Positions 4,899 to 9,138 of a stretch of 9,138 bases of DNA are shown piece by piece. The position numbers and the translations under genes are program-made. Numbering within the stretch: position 1 is the first letter of the stretch; each line of letters starts with the position of its first letter. This stretch comes from Candidatus Uhrbacteria bacterium RIFCSPLOWO2_02_FULL_49_11. Lineage in GTDB: Bacteria > Patescibacteriota > Patescibacteriia > 2-02-FULL-49-11. Location of the stretch: positions 1,963 through 11,100 of the forward strand of contig MGER01000008.1 of assembly GCA_001791465.1 (NCBI GenBank), in the 5' to 3' direction. Below the pieces are notes generated by a model. The model was not told the DNA's origin, searched no databases, and was given only the letters and a program-made list of their open reading frames with translations.

Positions 4899-5213
4899 AT
4901 GACACCAAAAGATAATAATAAAAATAATGCGCTGATGCTCCTGCGTGAATGTCCCTCATGCCGTTCGCGTTATACCCACGCATCGGTACAGGTGCTTTCT
5001 GCCAACGAGAAAGGGTCGCTGGTATCGTTTACCTGCGGTGAGTGCCGACTTGATGTCTTGGTAGCGGTATCGCCGATGCCTTTCGGGCTCGTAGGGACGG
5101 GCATGCCCACCGACTGCGCGACCGACGAAGTGATGAGGTTCATGGATTCAAACGAAATTACGGAAGATGATGTGATAGAGGTACATCAACTTCTTGCGAA
5201 TACTGCTCAATGA
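4899..5213 (+). CDS. Small conserved-looking zinc-ribbon protein of unknown function
   Basis: A 104-residue soluble protein. C18-P-S-C21 and C46-G-E-C49 form a CxxC...CxxC pair 24 residues apart, the spacing of a zinc ribbon or rubredoxin-like knuckle. The C-terminal half is acidic, with VGTGMPTDCATDEVMRF and ITEDDVIEVHQLL. I recall similar small proteins (CP.C...C..C, then GL-TDL..ED, then DDVIE.H.LL) in Parcubacteria-like genomes, but I know no function. ATG at 4899 is chosen; GTG at 4887 and ATG at 4935 are in-frame alternatives and none has a ribosome binding site. It sits between hsp20 and dnaK in the same direction, which suggests, but does not show, a stress or protein-quality role such as a redox- or zinc-sensing accessory factor. 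No DNA-binding domain or membrane span is seen. Confidence 0.8.
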   Translation: MTPKDNNKNNALMLLRECPSCRSRYTHASVQVLSANEKGSLVSFTCGECRLDVLVAVSPMPFGLVGTGMPTDCATDEVMRFMDSNEITEDDVIEVHQLLANTAQ

Positions 5214-5237
5214 CCAATCAATCCAAATTCCCACATT

Positions 5238-5347
5238 CAATTTTCAATGTTCAATTTACAATTTTCAATCAATGATTCAATTCTTCAATTTTCAACATTG
5301 AAACATTGAAAATTAATTGAAAATTGAGCATTGGTAATTGAAAATTT
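5238..5347. repeat. AT-rich array: three direct and three inverted copies of CAATTTTCAA
   Basis: CAATTTTCAA occurs at 5238-5247, 5259-5268 and 5286-5295. Its inverse, TTGAAAATT with a variable last base, occurs at 5306-5314, 5317-5326 and 5338-5347. The two halves form a rough mirror about 5300, so the 155-base spacer before dnaK can fold back on itself. No CIRCE, Shine-Dalgarno site or clear promoter is present in this spacer. It may be repeat filler, a stem ending the upstream transcript, or a multi-site binding region. Confidence 0.65.
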
Positions 5348-5368
5348 AATCATTTTATTTTTTATTGT

Positions 5369-7276
5369 ATGTCCAAAATTATAGGCATAGACCTCGGTAC
5401 TACCAATTCAGCGGTTGCCGTCATTGAAGGCGGCAGCCCAAAAATATTGGAAAACAGCGAAGGCGCGCGCACCACGCCCTCCGTCGTCGCCGTCAATAAG
5501 AACGGCGAGCGGTTCGTGGGGATGACGGCAAAACGCCAAGCCATCACAAACCCCCAAAATACCATTTACTCGGTTAAGCGCCTTATCGGGCGCAGGTACG
5601 ATGACCCTGAAGTGCAGCGTTCGCAGAAAACACTGCCTTACAAGATTGTAAAATCGGGTGAAGGAGTGAAAGTGGTCATGGCGGGGAAGGAATATTCACC
5701 GCAGGAAATTTCAGCAATGATTTTGCAGAAGATCAAGGCTGATGTGGAGGCGAGATTGGGGGAAAAGGTGATTGAGGCGGTGATTACCTGTCCGGCGTAT
5801 TTTGACGATTCGCAGCGCAAAGCAACGAAAGAGGCCGGCGAGATCGCGGGATTTACCGTGAAAAGGGTGCTCAATGAACCTACTGCCGCGGCGTTAGCGT
5901 ACGGATTCCAGAAGAAGAAAGATGAAAAGATCGCGGTGTATGATTTAGGGGGCGGTACCTATGACATTTCCATTCTAGAAGTATCCAGCGATACCGTGGA
6001 GGTAAAGGCCACCAACGGGGACACGCACCTTGGGGGGGATGATTTTGACCAAAGGGTCATTGATTGGATTATTGCAGAATTCAAGAAGGATCAGGGCATC
6101 GACCTTTCGAAAGACACGCTCTCGCTCCAGCGCATCAAAGAGGCCGCGGAAAAGGCGAAGATTGAGCTTTCCACGGCAATGGAAACGGAAATTAACCAGC
6201 CGTTTGTCACCTCGGATGCGAGTGGCCCCAAACACCTGCTCTTGAAGCTGAGCCGGGCAAAATACGAAGACTTAGTCGGCGATCTTATTGAAAAAACAAA
6301 AGAGCCGATGAAGAAAGCATTGAGCGACGCAAAACTCACGGTGAATGACATTGATGAAATCGTTATGGTGGGTGGCATGACAAGAATGCCCAAAGTACTC
6401 ACCATGGTGGAAGAGTTTTTTGGAAAGAAACCCCATATTGGCGTAAATCCCGATGAGGTCGTGGCGGCAGGCGCAGCGGTTCAGGCGGGCATTATGCAGG
6501 GTGAGGTGAAAGACGTGTTGTTGCTTGATGTGACGCCTCTTACGCTCGGCATTGAAACGTTGGGAAGCGTGGCTACGCCTATTATTCAGAGGAATACGAC
6601 TGTCCCGACCAAAAAATCACAGGTTTTTTCTACCGCCGCAGACGGGCAAACTTCGGTTGAAGTACACGTGGTGCAGGGGGAGCGCCCTTTGGCACACGAT
6701 AACAAGAGCTTGGGGAAATTCATTCTCGACGGCATACCGCCAGCGCCGCGCGGGATTCCGCAGGTTGAGGTTACCTTTGACATAGATGCAAACGGCATTC
6801 TCCATGTCACCGCAAAAGATCGCGCCACGGGCAAAGAACAGAAAATTACCATCACCGCGTCCACCGGACTTACCAAAGATGAGATTGAGCGCATGAAAAA
6901 AGAAGCAGAAGCGCATGCTTCGGAAGACGCAAAAAAGAAAGAACAGATCGAATTGAAGAATACCGCCGACAGCATGGTCTATACCACCGAAAAGACCTTA
7001 CGCGATGCGGGCGATAAGGTATCGGCAGAGGTGAAGAAGGGGATCGAGGAGAAGGTGGAGGCGCTCAAAAAGGTGAAAGACGGCGGGGATACTGATGCGA
7101 TAAAGAAAGCAACCGATGCTCTCTCGCAGGAAATCCAAAAGGTAGGAGAACAGCTCTACAAGGCTGCCGCGGAAGCGAAAGGAAATACGGAGGGAGAAGC
7201 AAAGAAGGAGGAAAGCAACAGTCAGAAAGATGAGAACAAAACGGTTGACGCGGAGTATAAGGATGTGAAAGATTAG
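5369..7276 (+). CDS. dnaK: Molecular chaperone DnaK (Hsp70)
   Basis: DnaK is the ATP-driven central chaperone; it binds exposed hydrophobic peptides, with DnaJ stimulating ATP hydrolysis and GrpE releasing ADP. All three Hsp70 signatures are present in the ATPase domain (residues 1-381): IDLGTTNS (7-14), [14 protein letters not shown] (Y191 onward; Tyr replaces the usual Phe after the Thr) and [13 protein letters not shown] (G335-G336). The interdomain linker DVLLLDVTP starts at D382. The substrate domain follows ([11 protein letters not shown], then [20 protein letters not shown]), then the helical lid, a Lys/Glu-rich tail and the C-terminal DAEYKDVKD, close to the EEVD-like ends of bacterial DnaK. 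The 635-residue length is normal. ATG at 5369 fits the family start although no Shine-Dalgarno site precedes it. It lies 155 bases after the zinc-ribbon gene. Confidence 0.98.
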   Translation: MSKIIGIDLGTTNSAVAVIEGGSPKILENSEGARTTPSVVAVNKNGERFVGMTAKRQAITNPQNTIYSVKRLIGRRYDDPEVQRSQKTLPYKIVKSGEGVKVVMAGKEYSPQEISAMILQKIKADVEARLGEKVIEAVITCPAYFDDSQRKATKEAGEIAGFTVKRVLNEPTAAALAYGFQKKKDEKIAVYDLGGGTYDISILEVSSDTVEVKATNGDTHLGGDDFDQRVIDWIIAEFKKDQGIDLSKDTLSLQRIKEAAEKAKIELSTAMETEINQPFVTSDASGPKHLLLKLSRAKYEDLVGDLIEKTKEPMKKALSDAKLTVNDIDEIVMVGGMTRMPKVLTMVEEFFGKKPHIGVNPDEVVAAGAAVQAGIMQGEVKDVLLLDVTPLTLGIETLGSVATPIIQRNTTVPTKKSQVFSTAADGQTSVEVHVVQGERPLAHDNKSLGKFILDGIPPAPRGIPQVEVTFDIDANGILHVTAKDRATGKEQKITITASTGLTKDEIERMKKEAEAHASEDAKKKEQIELKNTADSMVYTTEKTLRDAGDKVSAEVKKGIEEKVEALKKVKDGGDTDAIKKATDALSQEIQKVGEQLYKAAAEAKGNTEGEAKKEESNSQKDENKTVDAEYKDVKD

Positions 7277-7318
7277 AGAAACACCTTCTTAAAAGCACAC
7301 TTAACTTCTTTCTCGTTT

Positions 7319-7411
7319 GGGAATACACAATTTTCTGCGGACGCGACCAAGCCGCTTGAACATTTATGCCTGCCTGATTACAGGCATAAGTCCTCGAAAA
7401 TTGGCATTCCC
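7319..7411. repeat. Three-way foldback element between dnaK and the DUF3467 gene
   Basis: The outer stem pairs GGGAAT (7319-7324) with ATTCCC (7406-7411) and CAATTTTC (7328-7335) with GAAAATTG (7396-7403). It encloses GCGG/CCGC (7337-7340, 7352-7355) and a hairpin TTATGCCTG/CAGGCATAA (7364-7372, 7381-7389) with an 8-base loop. Both ends resemble the element at 7811-7878, suggesting one repeat family. No T-run follows. The rest of the 215-base spacer (7277-7318 and 7412-7491) shows no convincing site. Confidence 0.65.
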
Positions 7412-7491
7412 TCGCTCCTAGATTTATATCAACAAGTAGTTGTCCTTTCACTTGGGAGAAGTAAGGAATTTATTAACATTATTTGACTCTT

Positions 7492-7800
7492 ATGGGACCA
7501 ACACAACAAGATCAACAGCGTCAGATTCAGATACGCGCGTCAGACGAGGTACTGCGCGGCCTGTACGCCAACGCGATGCAGGTCGTGCATACCAAAGAGG
7601 AGTTCATGATTGATTTTCTTAACCTCTATCCGCACCAAGGGCTTGGCGTGGTGAATGCGCGGGTGCTGACTTCGCCGGGGCATGCGAAAAGGATTGTGGC
7701 CGCGCTTGCGGATAATATCAAGAAATATGAAGCACAATTCGGCGCCATAGAAGCCGCGCAAGAGCCTGCGGAGGGCAAGGAAATGGGATTTAAGGCATAA
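7492..7800 (+). CDS. DUF3467 family protein
   Basis: A 102-residue soluble protein of the DUF3467 family, whose function is unknown to me. Family features are visible: an N-terminal polar stretch, then YANAMQVVHTKEEFMIDFLN, the central LYPHQGLGVVNARVLTSPGH and the C-terminal helix AKRIVAALADNIKKYEAQFG, which match the general DUF3467 pattern of an EEF..DF motif, a V.SRV.TSP.HAK motif and L..NI.KYE..FG. The acidic tail ends EGKEMGFKA. ATG at 7492 is chosen; a TTG at 7483 is in frame but adds only three residues, and neither has a close Shine-Dalgarno site (AAGGA is 24 bases from the ATG). The gene lies between dnaK and dnaJ in the same direction, an unusual interruption of that pair, so a chaperone-linked role is possible but unproven. 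Confidence 0.88.
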   Translation: MGPTQQDQQRQIQIRASDEVLRGLYANAMQVVHTKEEFMIDFLNLYPHQGLGVVNARVLTSPGHAKRIVAALADNIKKYEAQFGAIEAAQEPAEGKEMGFKA

Positions 7801-7810
7801 CGTTCGTCCT

Positions 7811-7878
7811 CCTGGACAATTTTTTCGGCGGCGCGATCTAGCAGCGTGATGCGCCAGACCGCCTCGTAAATTGTCAGG
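7811..7878. repeat. Nested foldback element between the DUF3467 gene and dnaJ
   Basis: CCT-G-GACAATTT (7811-7822, one bulged G) pairs with AAATTGTCAGG (7868-7878). Inside, GGCGC/GCGCC (7830-7834, 7851-7855) forms a hairpin with a 16-base loop, and GGC/GCC (7827-7829, 7861-7863) can extend it. The left part ACAATTTT-T-CGG-CGCGA-C and the right part CCTCG-AAATTG-CA are shared with the element at 7319-7411. No T-run follows. Confidence 0.65.
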
Positions 7879-7924
7879 ACTCACTTTTAGGGAGAATAGA
7901 AATTATGGGGAATTAGTTTTTATT

Positions 7925-9022
7925 ATGGCCAAAAAAGATTATTATGAGATTCTCGGTATTTCCAAGAATGCCAGTCAAGATGAGATAAAGAAGGCGTTCC
8001 GCAAGCTCGCGCACCAGCATCATCCGGATAAGGGTGGCGGCAATGAAGAAAAATTTAAAGAAATAAATGAGGCGTATCAGGTGCTCTCTGACACACAGAA
8101 GCGCGAGCAGTATGACCAGTTTGGCACGACGTTTGAGGGAGGAGCGGGAGCCGGCGGAGCACACTGGCAGGATTTTGCGCAAGGGGGGCCTTTTGGCGGG
8201 TTCCGCGCGAACGTGGATTTTAATGATATCGGCGACCTGTTCGGCGATATGTTTGGTTTTGGATCTGCGCGCGGAAGGCGGGGACACAAACGCAAGGAGG
8301 GAAGGGACCTGGAAATCGATACCGCCATAGAATTCATGGATGCGGTGCGCGGGGTGACCAAGCGCATCACGCTCGAGAAATTGCAGGAATGCGAATCATG
8401 CCGCGGATCAGGGAGCGAGGGAAAGGGCGGAGTGAAAACCTGCAGCACGTGCGGCGGTGCAGGCGTGGTGGAGCAAGCCCAGCGTACCTTTTTTGGCACG
8501 TTCACCTCGCAATCAGTGTGCCCTGCGTGCCACGGCGAGGGGAGCGTTATAGAAAAACCATGCAGCAAATGCCGCGGCGAAGGCCGAGCGCTCAAAGAAC
8601 ATGCATTTGAAGTAACCATTCCGCCGGGCGTGGCAGAAGGCACCACCCTGCGCATGGAAGGAAAGGGAGAGGCAGGCGTGCGGGGTGCGGCCGCAGGGAA
8701 CCTTTTTATCACGGTGCATGTAAAACCTGACAGCCGCTTCCGGCGGGAACATGACGATGTCCACAGCGATGCGAGCATTACTTTGCCGCAGGCAGTGCTT
8801 GGCGATTCGATAAGAGTGCCTACCGTGGACGGGCAAGTGGATGTGAAAATTCCTGCAGGCACGCAGTCAGCCACGGTAATACGTTTGAAGGGTAAGGGCA
8901 TACCGCACCTAGAGAGCGCGGGAAGGGGAGACCATTTATTGCATATCACGGTTGCGGTGCCCACGCGTGTGAACAGGAAACAGAGAGAACTCTATGAGGC
9001 GCTCGCGAAGGAAGAGGAGTAA
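7925..9022 (+). CDS. dnaJ: Co-chaperone DnaJ (Hsp40, type I)
   Basis: DnaJ delivers unfolded clients to DnaK and triggers its ATP hydrolysis. The 365-residue protein has the complete type I layout. The J domain is residues 1-70 with the HPD motif at 33-35 (HHPDKGGG). A Gly/Phe-rich region follows at about 70-125 ([17 protein letters not shown]). All four CxxCxGxG zinc repeats are intact: CESCRGSG (C156), CSTCGGAG (C173), CPACHGEG (C199) and CSKCRGEG (C213). The C-terminal substrate domains include [20 protein letters not shown] and [19 protein letters not shown]. Family alignment sets the start at ATG 7925 ([12 protein letters not shown]); the frame runs open further upstream to a TTG at 7871, which would add an unrelated 18 residues. 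No Shine-Dalgarno site is close. It is the last gene of the heat-shock set, 124 bases after the DUF3467 gene. Confidence 0.98.
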   Translation: MAKKDYYEILGISKNASQDEIKKAFRKLAHQHHPDKGGGNEEKFKEINEAYQVLSDTQKREQYDQFGTTFEGGAGAGGAHWQDFAQGGPFGGFRANVDFNDIGDLFGDMFGFGSARGRRGHKRKEGRDLEIDTAIEFMDAVRGVTKRITLEKLQECESCRGSGSEGKGGVKTCSTCGGAGVVEQAQRTFFGTFTSQSVCPACHGEGSVIEKPCSKCRGEGRALKEHAFEVTIPPGVAEGTTLRMEGKGEAGVRGAAAGNLFITVHVKPDSRFRREHDDVHSDASITLPQAVLGDSIRVPTVDGQVDVKIPAGTQSATVIRLKGKGIPHLESAGRGDHLLHITVAVPTRVNRKQRELYEALAKEEE

Positions 9023-9062
9023 TGCCTCGTAATTAATGTCAAAATCCAAATGTCAAATATCA

Positions 9063-9090
9063 CGCCAGAGGCGGATCAGCCTCGGGCTGA
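9063..9090. repeat. Paired short hairpins in the post-dnaJ spacer
   Basis: CGCC-AGA-GGCG (9063-9073) is followed at once by TCAGCC-TCG-GGCTGA (9076-9090). Both are tight 4-6 bp hairpins of the GC-rich repeat type seen at 4589-4603. No T-run follows, so I do not call a terminator. The rest of 9023-9138 is AT-rich and shows no gene or site. Confidence 0.6.
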
Positions 9091-9138
9091 AATGACCAAT
9101 CCTCAATATCAAGTCAAAACTCAAAAGGCAAAAAGCAA

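Noticed and set aside
7065..7451. Minus-strand open frame of 128 codons across the dnaK 3' end and the following spacer
   Set aside because: Its start comes from the spacer foldback element and the rest is antisense to the Lys/Glu-rich dnaK tail. There is no ribosome binding site and no recognisable domain.
7871..7924. N-terminal extension of dnaJ from TTG 7871
   Set aside because: J domains begin at [11 protein letters not shown]. The added residues are encoded partly by the right arm of a foldback element.
8077..8964. Long open frame on the minus strand (295 codons) opposite dnaJ
   Set aside because: It lies entirely antisense to a dnaJ with all motifs intact. Its translation is rich in Pro/Ser/Cys, as expected from the reverse of GC-rich codons, and resembles no family.
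9063..9090. Intrinsic terminator after dnaJ
   Set aside because: The two hairpins are short and are followed by AAATGACC, not a T-run. They match the dispersed repeat type better than a terminator.

Overview
The window reads as a bacterial chromosome segment, most likely from a Candidate Phyla Radiation (Patescibacteria/Parcubacteria-like) organism. This is inferred, not proven. The supports are an unusually short HrcA, a DUF3467 protein and an orphan zinc-ribbon protein set among chaperone genes, few recognisable Shine-Dalgarno sites, and many short GC-rich palindromes (TCCGCCT-N-AGGCGGA and CCTGCCTGC/GCAGGCAGG types) in the spacers and even inside a gene. All genes called with confidence are on the + strand, and the standard code (TGA as stop) fits every one.

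Region 1 (1-2476) holds two family 4 (GT-B fold) glycosyltransferases that overlap by ATGA, the end of a surface-glycan or glycolipid operon. The first is cut by the window edge. It also carries two repeat-derived, in-frame insertions.

Region 2 (2477-2612) is a compact control region. A sigma70-type promoter (TTGACA-N17-TATACT) is followed by an exact CIRCE operator, and a separate, unexplained near-perfect palindrome is centred on the -35 box.

Region 3 (2613-9022) is the heat-shock gene set: hrcA, grpE, hsp20, a small CxxC/CxxC zinc-ribbon protein, dnaK, a DUF3467 protein and dnaJ. HrcA should bind the CIRCE and repress its own gene and the genes behind it. GrpE, DnaK and DnaJ form the complete Hsp70 cycle, and Hsp20 is the holdase that feeds it. 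The zinc-ribbon and DUF3467 genes are the uncharacterised members of the set. The spacers between these genes are 65-350 bases long and full of inverted repeats. Three of them (after hsp20, after dnaK, after the DUF3467 gene) hold nested, multi-branch foldback elements, and two of these elements look related in sequence. The spacer before dnaK holds three direct plus three inverted copies of an AT-rich 9-10-mer.

The last 116 bases (9023-9138) are non-coding and contain two small repeat-type hairpins. I see no tRNA, rRNA, CRISPR array, transposase or convincing intrinsic terminator. The most unusual signals are the extra palindrome on the hrcA promoter, the internally shortened HrcA, the two unknown small genes inside the chaperone cluster, and the family of structured spacer elements.
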